Positions 8,368 to 16,508 of a stretch of DNA of 64,000 nt are shown here, piece by piece (within the stretch, counting starts at the first letter, position 1; the number at the start of each line of letters is the position of its first letter). The notes below the pieces were generated by a model that saw nothing but the letters and a program-made list of their open reading frames with translations, did no database searches and had not been told where the DNA came from. Both the position numbers and the translations under genes were made by a program. Source of the DNA: Eubacteriales bacterium (GTDB taxonomy: Bacteria; Bacillota; Clostridia; Lachnospirales; Lachnospiraceae); assembly GCA_030524175.1 (NCBI GenBank), contig JAUNHC010000008.1, positions 1 through 64,000 of the forward strand. Direction: 5' to 3'.

Positions 8368-8397
8368 GCAACAGATCAGGCAGACCTGAACTGCTGC
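8368..8397. repeat. Palindromic hairpin, copy 2 (after the aldolase terminator)
   Basis: A second 30-base dyad in which TCAGG pairs with CCTGA, flanked by CAG / CTG and GCA / TGC. It shares ACAGATCAGGCA with the copy at 8254-8283. The duplication looks like a REP-type element or a duplicated terminator arm. Confidence 0.55.
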
Positions 8398-8475
8398 AAG
8401 ATTTTACTTAACCTCCGGGTTATGATATGATAAACAAAACAGATTATTTTAACCCCAGAAAAGGAGACACTGAAA

Positions 8476-9069
8476 ATGACCGGGAAAACAATCCGATTTG
8501 CTGAAGAAAATGATGCTGCAGAAATCCTTTCTATATATGAACCATATATCAAAGATACTGCCGTCACCTTTGAATATGAAACCCCATCCCTGGACGAATT
8601 CAGCCAACGTATCAGGAATATATCCTCCCAATATCCTTACATCGTCTGTATATCAGACAACAAAATCATAGGATATGCCTACGCCCACAGGCATATGGAA
8701 CGGGCTGCTTACCAATGGAATGCAGAACTTTCTGTTTATATTGAGAAATCCTGCCTGCGCTGCGGAACGGGCAAAATCCTTTATCAGGCTCTGATAGACA
8801 TACTGAAGCTCCAGAATATACGGAATGTATACGGCTGCGTTACTTCCCCTAACCCCAACAGCGAAAAACTCCATGAATACTTCGGGTTCAAAAAATCAGG
8901 TGTTTATCATAATACCGGATTCAAGTGCGGCGCATGGCGGGATGTGATCTGGTTCGAAAAACAGATCAATGATCATACCCTGAATCCCGCCCCGTTTCTG
9001 CCCATTCAATATGTGGATAAGAAAATACTTGAAGGTATTCTGCATAACACCTGCCATATTCATCCTTAA
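8476..9069 (+). CDS. GNAT family N-acetyltransferase (phosphinothricin acetyltransferase-like)
   Basis: Transfers an acetyl group from acetyl-CoA to an amine. The 197 residues follow the PAT/bar subfamily: RFAEENDAAEILSIYEPYI at the N-terminus, YAYAHRHMERAAYQWNAELSVYI in the middle, the CoA pyrophosphate loop R-C-G-T-G-K near residue 96, then SPNPNSEKLHEYFGF and GVYHNTGFKCGAWRDVIWFE. Substrates in this subfamily range from phosphinothricin-like compounds to methionine sulfone; the one here cannot be told. GGAGA precedes the ATG. The C-terminal 30 residues extend beyond the usual domain. Confidence 0.88.
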   Translation: MTGKTIRFAEENDAAEILSIYEPYIKDTAVTFEYETPSLDEFSQRIRNISSQYPYIVCISDNKIIGYAYAHRHMERAAYQWNAELSVYIEKSCLRCGTGKILYQALIDILKLQNIRNVYGCVTSPNPNSEKLHEYFGFKKSGVYHNTGFKCGAWRDVIWFEKQINDHTLNPAPFLPIQYVDKKILEGILHNTCHIHP

Positions 9070-9143
9070 CTTAAAGTACGGGCCGGCCAGGCCAATAACA
9101 TGGTTAAAGTACCTGCTGCCACAAAGTTCCTGACTTTAAACTT

Positions 9144-10544
9144 CTATTTGTCAGTACCGGTATTTCCAAGGGCTTTCATTTTCCACTTTCCTCTTTTATA
9201 AAAGATAACCGTGATCACTGCTCCCAGAACCCATGAAACCAGGAGGGATACGAATACGCATTCACTCCGCCCGTGAGGAAGGTCAGGAGTCACTGTAAGC
9301 CAGGAAATACCATAGGCCAGGGGCACGCGGATGCACACAGTTGTGATAAGGGAAATCCACATAGGAGTCATAGTATCTCCTGCACCGCGCATGATACCTG
9401 ACAAGCTCTGAGTCACAGCCATGGCAATGTAGCCTGCCGCCAGTATACACATCATCCGCATACTTAAATCTACAAGCTCACCTGTATTTGTAAAGATTCC
9501 CATAAGTCCTCTTCCGAATAAAAGGATCAAAGCTGTGATCACCGTTGAAGTCCCAACTGCGATAAGTGTCCCTTGTTTAGCTCCCTGCTGCACTCTGCGG
9601 TAATCCCTTGCGCCCACGTTCTGCCCTGCATACGTAGTCATAGTTGTACCAAAGGAAAAATTAGGCATCATGGCAAAACCATCTACCCTCATAACGATTA
9701 CATTGGCAGCGATAAACAATTCCCCGAAGCTGTTAGTCAAAGACTGTACAATGACCATTGCCAGAGAAAAGATTGCCTGTGTCACACCGGAGGGCAACCC
9801 TAAACGCACAATATTCACGGCATGAACTTTATGTATTTTAAGGTAAACCAATTTGAGATCAAATATATTCTTCATACGGCTCAGCTTCCACAGACACAAC
9901 ACCGCTGACACTCCCTGTGCTATAGCTGTAGCCAAAGCAACTCCTGCAACACCCATATCAAGCCCTGCAACAAACCATAAGTCAAGAATGATATTCAGTA
10001 CAGTAGCCACCAGCAGATAGATAAGAGCTGATACCGAATCCCCAAGTCCCCTTAGAATACCGCTTAAAATATTATAATATGCCACCCCTGCTATGCCGGT
10101 AAATAAAATATGCAGGTAAGAAGAACACCATTCAATGATCGTGTCCGGTGTTTTCAGAAACTCCAGAGCCGGACGGATTATGAACGGCGCCAGAAGCATG
10201 ATCAAAACAGAGGCGATGGCCGTTAAAGTGATACAGCTTCCAACTGTAGAAGAAAGTTCTTCTCTCTGTTTTGCTCCGAAATACTGGGAAACCATCACAC
10301 TGCTTCCCACTGAAATTCCGATAAACAAAACCAGCAGCAAATTTAATATAGGACCTGCGCTCCCTACTGCCGCAAGAGCATTATCTCCCACATATTTTCC
10401 CACAACAATACTGTCCACTGTGTTATATAACTGCTGGGCAATATTCCCAATCACCAGCGGTACTGTAAAAGCCACAATATTTTCCCAGGGTTTCCCCTGG
10501 GTCATGTCCACTGGCCGGAACAGTTTTTTTATTCCATTACTCAT
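9144..10544 (-). CDS. MATE family efflux transporter
   Basis: Multidrug/Na+ or H+ antiporter of the MATE family with about 12 membrane helices. The N-terminal half has DMTQGKPWENIVAFTVPLVIGN and LYNTVDSIVVGKYVG; the second half repeats the fold (NFSFGTTMTTYAGQNVGARD). The longer GTG start at 10580 is rejected because the -10 box of the promoter abuts it; the ATG at 10542-10544, behind GGGGGA, gives 466 residues. It stands alone and is divergent from the HD-GYP gene. The substrate is unknown. Confidence 0.9.
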   Translation of the reverse strand: MSNGIKKLFRPVDMTQGKPWENIVAFTVPLVIGNIAQQLYNTVDSIVVGKYVGDNALAAVGSAGPILNLLLVLFIGISVGSSVMVSQYFGAKQREELSSTVGSCITLTAIASVLIMLLAPFIIRPALEFLKTPDTIIEWCSSYLHILFTGIAGVAYYNILSGILRGLGDSVSALIYLLVATVLNIILDLWFVAGLDMGVAGVALATAIAQGVSAVLCLWKLSRMKNIFDLKLVYLKIHKVHAVNIVRLGLPSGVTQAIFSLAMVIVQSLTNSFGELFIAANVIVMRVDGFAMMPNFSFGTTMTTYAGQNVGARDYRRVQQGAKQGTLIAVGTSTVITALILLFGRGLMGIFTNTGELVDLSMRMMCILAAGYIAMAVTQSLSGIMRGAGDTMTPMWISLITTVCIRVPLAYGISWLTVTPDLPHGRSECVFVSLLVSWVLGAVITVIFYKRGKWKMKALGNTGTDK

Positions 10545-10580
10545 TGTATCCCCCATCCTTTGCTTCACTATCTTACTCAC

Positions 10581-10609
10581 AGTATAACACTGTGCAAATT
10601 ATGACACAA
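10581..10609 (-). promoter_or_regulatory. Promoter of the MATE gene
   Basis: On the minus strand TTGTGT (10604-10609), a 17-bp spacer and TATACT (10581-10586). It places transcription start inside the longer ORF and so decides the start codon at 10544. Confidence 0.6.
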
Positions 10610-10728
10610 TATCTAATTCTCTGTTCCTTCCATTCTTATTCCTCTGCTTTTTTTACTGATGTTGTCTCCCGGTATATATTTAAAATATACAAATACAACA
10701 ATTTATTATGGTACAACCTTCCAAGAAC

Positions 10729-10737
10729 TGTTATAAT
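10729..10737 (+). promoter_or_regulatory. Extended -10 promoter element of the HD-GYP gene
   Basis: TG-T-TATAAT is an extended -10 box about 47 nt before the ATG. No good -35 box is seen at the normal distance. Confidence 0.5.
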
Positions 10738-10783
10738 GAATCAGATTGATATCTTAAAGTAAATCTAATACAGGAGAAACGTT

Positions 10784-12043
10784 ATGAGCAGAAACGCAAT
10801 TGTGAGCAGTGCCAGTATCGGCGGACTGATCCAAAGAACCTTAAACCGGGTGGACAGCCGCCTGGTAAACCACGGAATCAGAGTCGCTTTTCTGGTTTCA
10901 GGCATGCTGCGTCAAAAAGGCGGCTATTCCCCAAAAGAATATAAAGAGCAGTGTCTTACAGCAATCCTTCATGATATCGGGGCTTATAAGACAGAAGAAA
11001 TCGACAAGATGCTGGATTTCGAGTGTGATGATATCTGGGAACATTCCATTTACGGCTATTTATTCCTCAGATATCTGTCCCCCTTATCCAGATATGCTGA
11101 GGCGGTCCTTTATCACCACACCAATATCACTACTCTCTCCCAATATGATGTTAAGGAAAAAGATCTTGCCCAGATGATACATATTGCGGACAGAGTGGAT
11201 ATATTTTGGGAAAGTTCCCAGGATAAGGATAAACTGCTTCGTTTTCTTAAGAAATCTTCCGGCACAAAGTTTTCCCCGGAAATTGTAGATTTGTTTTTGC
11301 AGACAGAAGCATCGCAGGAAGTTCTTGACAACCTTATGAAATATCACGACCTCAACGACCTTCTGGATGAGGATTCCTGCAGCGACGAAAACAGCGATGA
11401 TTACTTAAAAATGCTCATTTATTCCATTGATTTCCGAAGCGAACATACAGTTACACACACCATAACCACCACTTTTATAAGCCGTGAGACAGCCCGCCTC
11501 ATGAAACTGCCCTCCTCCAGTCTTAGTCACATATACTACGGAGCCTTGCTTCATGACCTTGGAAAAATCGGCATTCCTGTGGAAATACTGGAATTTCCAG
11601 GTAAACTGAGCCCTCAGGCAATGACAATTATGCGGACTCATGTAGATATTACAGAGGAAATTCTTAATGGGACTATTGATTCTGTTACCACCAATATTGC
11701 TCTGAGACATCACGAAAAATTGGATGGCACTGGCTATCCCCGGGGGATTGACGCCTCCGACCTTACTCTGGAAGAACAGATCGTGGGAATCTCAGATATG
11801 GTAAGTGCCCTTATCGGCACCCGGAGTTATAAAAAATCATTTTCCAAGGAACGGACCTTATCCATTCTGAAAGAGCAGGCAGAAGACGGAAAAATCAACA
11901 AGGAAATCGTAAATATGATGGAGCAGCATTTTGACGAAATCCTGGAGGAAGTAAATCGGCAATGTTCCCCCATTATCAAAGTCTACCGGGGGATCAAAGA
12001 AGAGTATGACAGCCTGCTGGCCAAATATAAAGGCTGCAGTTGA
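10784..12043 (+). CDS. HD-GYP domain protein (putative c-di-GMP phosphodiesterase)
   Basis: Likely hydrolyses cyclic di-GMP. The 419 residues hold two HD modules. The N-terminal one (about 20-190) has LHDIG and HHTNI but lacks the GYP part. The C-terminal one (about 210-405) is a full HD-GYP domain: HTVTHT, LLHDLGKIGIP, HVDITEEIL, RHHEKLDGTGYPRG. No membrane segment is seen, so it should be cytoplasmic. It may oppose the two GGDEF proteins 5 kb away, although they are not in one operon. AGGAGAAACGTT precedes the ATG. Confidence 0.9.
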   Translation: MSRNAIVSSASIGGLIQRTLNRVDSRLVNHGIRVAFLVSGMLRQKGGYSPKEYKEQCLTAILHDIGAYKTEEIDKMLDFECDDIWEHSIYGYLFLRYLSPLSRYAEAVLYHHTNITTLSQYDVKEKDLAQMIHIADRVDIFWESSQDKDKLLRFLKKSSGTKFSPEIVDLFLQTEASQEVLDNLMKYHDLNDLLDEDSCSDENSDDYLKMLIYSIDFRSEHTVTHTITTTFISRETARLMKLPSSSLSHIYYGALLHDLGKIGIPVEILEFPGKLSPQAMTIMRTHVDITEEILNGTIDSVTTNIALRHHEKLDGTGYPRGIDASDLTLEEQIVGISDMVSALIGTRSYKKSFSKERTLSILKEQAEDGKINKEIVNMMEQHFDEILEEVNRQCSPIIKVYRGIKEEYDSLLAKYKGCS

Positions 12044-12048
12044 ATTTA

Positions 12049-12094
12049 AAAAGACACAGAAGCAAACCCTTTACAGGTATGTCTCTGTGTCTTT
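12049..12094. terminator. Bidirectional terminator between the HD-GYP gene and the small ORF
   Basis: AAAAGACACAGA (12049-12060) pairs with TCTGTGTCTTTT (12083-12094) around a 22-nt loop. A and T runs on both sides serve the plus-strand HD-GYP gene and the convergent minus-strand gene. Confidence 0.8.
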
Positions 12095-12133
12095 TATCGG
12101 CTTTAGCTTAAAACCGTTTTCAGTGATTGTCAT

Positions 12134-12352
12134 TTAAATTTCTGAGAATGTATAACGTTCTTTCTGGCCGTTTGTCATAACAAGATAAACCACTGCCCCA
12201 TTGTCATCAACAGATTTCTCACAGGTAGCCGCACGGCTGATGTGGTCTTTCATATAATCATCCAGGTTCTCTGCTGCAATCTCGGAAATCTGGGAATCCG
12301 GTTTTCCGTTACACATATCAAATATCTCGTGAATCAACTCATAATTCTTCAT
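12134..12352 (-). CDS. Small protein of unknown function
   Basis: I do not recognise the family. It encodes about 72 acidic residues starting MKNYELIHEIFDMCNGKP and ending YLVMTNGQKERYTFSEI; a helical N-terminus and a beta-rich end are likely. An upstream in-frame ATG is only one base from GGAGG, while the ATG at 12350-12352 has an 8-nt spacing and is used here. It is probably cytoplasmic. It is transcribed in the same direction as the his genes, about 130 nt after hisIE, and ends at its own terminator. Confidence 0.7.
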   Translation of the reverse strand: MKNYELIHEIFDMCNGKPDSQISEIAAENLDDYMKDHISRAATCEKSVDDNGAVVYLVMTNGQKERYTFSEI

Positions 12353-12480
12353 GTGGCATCCCTCCATTATCTGAATTCAATAAATAGCTTTCTACATTTT
12401 CAGTATACTTCTATCGAGGAATTTGTGCAAGTATGAATTTCTGCTTTTTAGAAAAAATTATCGTTCACTTCGTGACTGTT

Positions 12481-13767
12481 TTACCTTCTTGCCAGCTCCC
12501 GTGTGATATCCTCCCATGTCACGCCTTTCTCTGCCATGAGAACCATCACGTGATACAGAAAATCAGAAATCTCATATTTGATTTCTTCTTTATCAGGATT
12601 CTTAGCTGCAATAACGATTTCCGTACATTCCTCTCCGACTTTTTTGAGAATCTTATCAATTCCCTTGTCAAAGAGATAATTCGTATATGAACCTTCCTTC
12701 GGGTGTTCCTTCCGGTCCAGGATCACGTCATATACATCCTGGAAAACCCGCAGCGGATTGGTGTCATCGTACTCTTTTTTTATCAAGGTGTTAAAGAAAC
12801 AAGTGCGGTTGCCTGTATGGCAGGCAGCGCCCACCTGGGCTACCTTCGCAAGAATCGTGTCATTGTCACAGTCCAGGGTAAGGGATTTTACATACTGCAC
12901 ATGGCCGGAGGTAAGCCCTTTTGTCCAAAGCTCATTCCGGCTGCGGCTCCAGTATGTCATCTTTCCGCTCTTCAAGGTGGTATGGAAGGCTTCCTCATTC
13001 ATGTAAGCCACCATCAGCACCTCATCCGTCTTGTAATCCTGCACCACCACAGGAATCATATTGTCGCTGTTAAGCTTAAACTCTGACCAGGCGATATTAC
13101 TCTCAAAGGTATTGACAGAGATTCCTAATTCCTTACACTTGTTCTTAAAATCAAGAAGCCCGGTGTCATGGCTGCTCACATAAGCGCCGCTCAAACCGCC
13201 TACAGCTTTTGTCTTGAGAAGCTCCAGAAGCATGTCCTCACGCCCTTCATCCGTGTGAAGGATCACAGGAATAGACGACACCTCAGCGATAGAGTCCTGA
13301 ACAGTGTCCAATGCCAGTACAGCGCCGGCATAATTCTCGATCAAATCCTTATGGGCAGCAAATTCCTGGATGGCAGAAATACTTACCACCATCTTTTCTT
13401 TGCCAAAACGCTTGGACACCTCTTCCAGAAGTTCAATATTGCTCTGTTTTGAAAAATTCAGCACCGTCTTTGCGCAGCCTGCGTAGATAAGCTTTTTTAC
13501 GTCTTCCATGCGCTTGATGTTGCCGGCTGCGATCACCGGTATCTCAGAGGCATCACAGATATCCTTAATCTTTCCGATCGCCTTCTCATGTTCCAGGTCC
13601 TCAGAAGAAAAGTCGAACACCAGCAGCTCATCAGCCCCATTGTCACTGTAAAACTTTGCCAGAGCCTCCACATTACCGTCACCAAAAAGATTTCTCTGGC
13701 CGAAACCGGTCACAGCCTTCTCATATTGTAAATAGAGGCAGGGAATCATTAACTTGTTCATTTTCAT
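12481..13767 (-). CDS. hisIE: HisIE with an N-terminal degenerate HisF-like barrel
   Basis: Catalyses the second and third steps of histidine synthesis. Of 428 residues, about 222-325 are the HisI cyclohydrolase ([34 protein letters not shown] with zinc ligands) and about 330-428 the HisE pyrophosphohydrolase ([26 protein letters not shown]). Residues 1-215 look like a HisF/HisA barrel ([22 protein letters not shown]), but the first catalytic Asp of HisF is a Tyr (IPCLYL) and the second region reads VSISAIQEF without the Asp. That part is probably a non-catalytic or scaffold domain. It lies 8 nt after hisB. Confidence 0.92.
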   Translation of the reverse strand: MKMNKLMIPCLYLQYEKAVTGFGQRNLFGDGNVEALAKFYSDNGADELLVFDFSSEDLEHEKAIGKIKDICDASEIPVIAAGNIKRMEDVKKLIYAGCAKTVLNFSKQSNIELLEEVSKRFGKEKMVVSISAIQEFAAHKDLIENYAGAVLALDTVQDSIAEVSSIPVILHTDEGREDMLLELLKTKAVGGLSGAYVSSHDTGLLDFKNKCKELGISVNTFESNIAWSEFKLNSDNMIPVVVQDYKTDEVLMVAYMNEEAFHTTLKSGKMTYWSRSRNELWTKGLTSGHVQYVKSLTLDCDNDTILAKVAQVGAACHTGNRTCFFNTLIKKEYDDTNPLRVFQDVYDVILDRKEHPKEGSYTNYLFDKGIDKILKKVGEECTEIVIAAKNPDKEEIKYEISDFLYHVMVLMAEKGVTWEDITRELARR

Positions 13768-13775
13768 ACGTCTCC

Positions 13776-14366
13776 TTATGCAAGACTGCCCTTGGTTGAG
13801 AGCACGTCCGTAATTCTCGGGTCATAAGACACCGCTTCATCCAATGCTTTTGCAAAGCTTTTAAACATAGCTTCTGCCATATGGTGGTTGTTTCCGCCGG
13901 AAAGCACTTTGATGTGAAGGTTCATGCCGCATGTATAAGAAACGGCATAAAAGAATTCCTTCACCATCTCCGTTGACATATCTCCGATTTTCTCACAGGT
14001 GAACTCTGCATCCCAGGAAAAATAAGGCCGTCCCGATAAATCCACAGCACAGAGCACCAATGACTCATCCATTGGCAGGATGCAGCTCCCGAACCTCCTG
14101 ATCCCTTTCTTATCCCCCACAGCCTCTTTAATGGCCGTTCCCAGGACAATACCGGTATCCTCTATAGTATGATGGTCATCCACCTTTAAATCCCCGTGTA
14201 CCCTCACACAGAGGTCAAAAAAGCCATGACGTGTAAAACCGTCAAGCATATGATCAAAAAAGCCCACCCCTGTGGCAATATCAGAATATCCCTTACCGTC
14301 AAGATCAAGCTTTAATTTAATTTCTGTTTCCTTCGTGTTCCTCTCCACTGATGCTTCTCTGGACAT
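13776..14366 (-). CDS. hisB: Imidazoleglycerol-phosphate dehydratase
   Basis: Removes water from imidazole glycerol phosphate to give imidazole acetol phosphate. The 196-residue protein is the stand-alone HisB dehydratase. Manganese-binding motifs are present: [14 protein letters not shown] near 34, [11 protein letters not shown] near 66, and [19 protein letters not shown] near 155. AGGAGG lies 6 nt before the ATG. The 88-nt gap after hisD holds two palindromes and a 15-codon ORF that ends at the hisB ribosome site. Confidence 0.96.
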   Translation of the reverse strand: MSREASVERNTKETEIKLKLDLDGKGYSDIATGVGFFDHMLDGFTRHGFFDLCVRVHGDLKVDDHHTIEDTGIVLGTAIKEAVGDKKGIRRFGSCILPMDESLVLCAVDLSGRPYFSWDAEFTCEKIGDMSTEMVKEFFYAVSYTCGMNLHIKVLSGGNNHHMAEAMFKSFAKALDEAVSYDPRITDVLSTKGSLA

Positions 14367-14375
14367 CCTTACCTC

Positions 14376-14423
14376 CTATGCCGCAGTTACTGCGGCTTTA
14401 TTCTGGTATGGGCCTGGCCCCAT
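14376..14423 (-). other. 15-codon ORF in the hisD-hisB gap
   Basis: ATG (14421-14423) to TAG (14376-14378) would encode MGPGPYQNKAAVTAA. AGGAGG precedes the ATG by only 1 nt, which is poor for initiation. The TAG overlaps the region of the hisB ribosome site. Possibly chance, possibly a coupling peptide. Confidence 0.25.
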
Positions 14424-14426
14424 ACC
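14380..14426. repeat. Two perfect palindromes in the hisD-hisB gap
   Basis: GCCGCAGT / ACTGCGGC at 14380-14396 has a single-base centre. GGTATGGG / CCCATACC at 14405-14426 has a 6-nt loop. Neither is followed by a T run, so they may be mRNA processing or stability hairpins rather than terminators. Confidence 0.6.
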
Positions 14427-14454
14427 TCCTGCCCACATTCACTGGGGCTGAAAA

Positions 14455-15756
14455 TTATTTATCTTCTTCCTCAAAACGCACGGCAATGGAATTGGCGTGT
14501 GCCGTAAGCTGCTCTGAAGCAGCAAATTGTATAATATCCTTATGGATCTTCCCTAGTGCTTCCCGGGAATAGTAAACAATGCTGGATTTCTTCACAAAAT
14601 CATCCACAGACAGGGGTGAGAAGAATTTAGCTGTTCCGTTGGTGGGAAGTACATGGTTGGGTCCTGCGAAATAATCACCCAAAGGCTCAGAACTGTATTC
14701 GCCAATGAAAATTGCACCTGCATTTTTCACTTTCATCATAACCTCAAAGGGATTTCTCGTGACGATCTCCATATGCTCAGATGCGATCTCATTTGCCGCA
14801 TCAATGGCTTCCTCCATATTTTCGGCAATGAGGATGTACCCGAAATTCTCCAGAGATTTCTCAATGATCTCTTTTCTGGAAAGTACCTCCACGAAGCCCT
14901 TTACTTCTTCATCTACCTTCTTTGCCAGTTCTTTACTGGTAGTGATCAAAATAGCTGAGGCAAGTTCATCATGCTCTGCCTGGGAGAGCAGGTCTGCTGC
15001 CACATAGCGGGGATTCGCTGTCTCATCGGCAAGGACAAGGATCTCACTTGGACCTGCGATAGAATCAATGCTTACATAACCATACACAGCTTTTTTGGCA
15101 AGTGCCACAAAAATATTCCCGGGACCCACGATCTTGTCAACCTTCGGGATGCTTTCTGTACCATAGGCAAGAGCCCCCACAGCCTGGGCGCCGCCCACCT
15201 TGTAAATCTCATCTGCCCCTGCCTCCTTGGCCGCAACCAAGGTAGACGGATTCACCTTTCCGTCCTTTCCGGGAGGGGTGGTCATGACGATCTGTGACAC
15301 CCCGGCTACTTTGGCCGGCACAATATTCATGAGAACAGAGGAAGGATATACAGCTTTTCCCCCGGGCACATAGACTCCCACACGGTTTAACGCTGTCACC
15401 TTCTGCCCCAGCATGGTACCGTCGGTTCCGCTTGTAAACCAGCTGTTCTGGCGCTGCTTTTCGTGATAGCTTCTGATATTCACAAGGGCCTTTCGAATCA
15501 CCTGGATAAGCTCCGGGTCTACCTTACCGTAAGCCTCCTGTATCTCTTCCTCAGTGACGCGGATCGTCTCCTTGGTCACTTCTGTTTTATCAAATTCCTT
15601 TGTATAGGCAAAAAGAGCTTCATCCCCCTCAGCCTTAACCCTGGCAAGGATATCTGCAACTGCCGATTCAAAGCTCCCATAATTATTAGGGCTTCGCTTC
15701 AGCAGATTCTCCAGGATATCCTTGGTAGTTTCTCTGGTCAACATTACAGTACGCAT
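14455..15756 (-). CDS. hisD: Histidinol dehydrogenase
   Basis: Zinc enzyme that oxidises L-histidinol to L-histidine with two NAD+. Family motifs run along all 433 residues: NRVGVYVPGGKAVYPSSVLM, GGAQAVGALAYGTESIPKVD, GPGNIFVALAKK, IAGPSEILVLAD, LLSQAEHDELASAILIT, and AGPNHVLPT with zinc-ligand residues. The ATG at 15754-15756 is chosen because GGAGG is 8 nt upstream; the ORF extends 8 codons further without a ribosome site. A duplicated 50-bp segment lies between it and hisG. Confidence 0.96.
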   Translation of the reverse strand: MRTVMLTRETTKDILENLLKRSPNNYGSFESAVADILARVKAEGDEALFAYTKEFDKTEVTKETIRVTEEEIQEAYGKVDPELIQVIRKALVNIRSYHEKQRQNSWFTSGTDGTMLGQKVTALNRVGVYVPGGKAVYPSSVLMNIVPAKVAGVSQIVMTTPPGKDGKVNPSTLVAAKEAGADEIYKVGGAQAVGALAYGTESIPKVDKIVGPGNIFVALAKKAVYGYVSIDSIAGPSEILVLADETANPRYVAADLLSQAEHDELASAILITTSKELAKKVDEEVKGFVEVLSRKEIIEKSLENFGYILIAENMEEAIDAANEIASEHMEIVTRNPFEVMMKVKNAGAIFIGEYSSEPLGDYFAGPNHVLPTNGTAKFFSPLSVDDFVKKSSIVYYSREALGKIHKDIIQFAASEQLTAHANSIAVRFEEEDK

Positions 15757-15769
15757 ATATATTTCCTCC

Positions 15770-15793
15770 CTATTGCCCAATGTTTTTGGGCAT
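15770..15793 (-). other. 7-codon ORF MPKNIGQ, copy next to hisD
   Basis: ATG at 15791-15793, TAG at 15770-15772. AAGGTG lies 7 nt upstream as a possible ribosome site. The stop runs into TAGGGAGG, the hisD ribosome site. The same peptide is encoded again at 15820-15843. Confidence 0.35.
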
Positions 15794-15870
15794 ATTGGTA
15801 CACCTTGGGTGTTTCCTCCCTACTGCCCAATGTTTTTGGGCATATTGGTACACCTTGAGTGTTTCCTCCT
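15774..15870. repeat. Tandem duplication of a 50-bp segment between hisG and hisD
   Basis: Copies at 15774-15823 and 15824-about 15870 are nearly identical. Each carries a GCCCAA/TTGGGC hairpin, the 7-codon ORF MPKNIGQ (minus strand) and a GGAGG ribosome site. Confidence 0.85.
15820..15843 (-). other. 7-codon ORF MPKNIGQ, copy next to hisG
   Basis: ATG at 15841-15843, TAG at 15820-15822, in the second repeat copy. As in the other copy the stop codon touches a GGGAGG sequence. The differing last codons (CAG here, CAA there) keep the peptide identical. Confidence 0.35.
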
Positions 15871-15872
15871 CA

Positions 15873-16508
15873 TCACAGAACATCCCTTAAATCGTAGATG
15901 AGCTTACGGATGCGTTCATCCTCCATTTTCATGCTCACCTGGTTTACCACCATCCGTGCAGACAGAGGACACACTTCCTCCAGCACTTTAAGCCCATTCT
16001 CCTTAAGCGTGCTTCCCGTCTCCACAATATCAACGATCACCTCGGACAGCCCCACAATGGGCGCCAGTTCGATGGAACCGTTAAGCTTGATGATCTCCAC
16101 TGTCTGATGCTTTTTATTATAAAAATAGTCCTTGGCAATATTAGGATATTTGGTCGCCACACGGATGAGCTGATTATTCTCCAGCACTGCCCTTGCACTT
16201 TCAGGGCCGCACACACACATACGGCAGGCGCCAAAACCTAAATCCATAACCTCGTACAGTTTCCGCCCTTCCTCAAGAATGGTATCCTTGCCTACAACTC
16301 CAATATCTGCAGCACCATATTCTACATAGGTAGGAACATCCGGACCCTTGGCGAGAAAAAATTTTAACTTTAATTCTTCATTTACAAAAATCAGCTTACG
16401 GGAATTTTTGTCCCTCATTTCCTGGCAGGTAATGCCGATCTTCTCAAACATATCCAGTGTTTTCTGGGCCAGCCGGCCTTTTGTCAATGCGAATGTAAGA
16501 TATCTCAT
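15873..16508 (-). CDS. hisG: ATP phosphoribosyltransferase catalytic subunit, short form
   Basis: First and committed step of histidine synthesis: ATP plus PRPP gives phosphoribosyl-ATP. At 211 residues it is the short form, which lacks the C-terminal ACT-like regulatory domain and needs HisZ. Motifs are [20 protein letters not shown] at the start, [15 protein letters not shown] near 70, and the PRPP loop [15 protein letters not shown] near 160. It overlaps hisZ by 4 nt, which fits the need for equal amounts of the two subunits. Confidence 0.96.
   Translation of the reverse strand: MRYLTFALTKGRLAQKTLDMFEKIGITCQEMRDKNSRKLIFVNEELKLKFFLAKGPDVPTYVEYGAADIGVVGKDTILEEGRKLYEVMDLGFGACRMCVCGPESARAVLENNQLIRVATKYPNIAKDYFYNKKHQTVEIIKLNGSIELAPIVGLSEVIVDIVETGSTLKENGLKVLEEVCPLSARMVVNQVSMKMEDERIRKLIYDLRDVL

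Noticed and set aside
9070..9143. Repeated TTAAAGTAC between the GNAT and MATE genes
   Set aside because: Two 9-mers in a 74-nt gap, without symmetry or terminator; no support for a function.
10578..10580. GTG as start of the MATE gene
   Set aside because: It adjoins the -10 box TATACT (10581-10586), so the transcript would start inside it; the ATG at 10544 fits.
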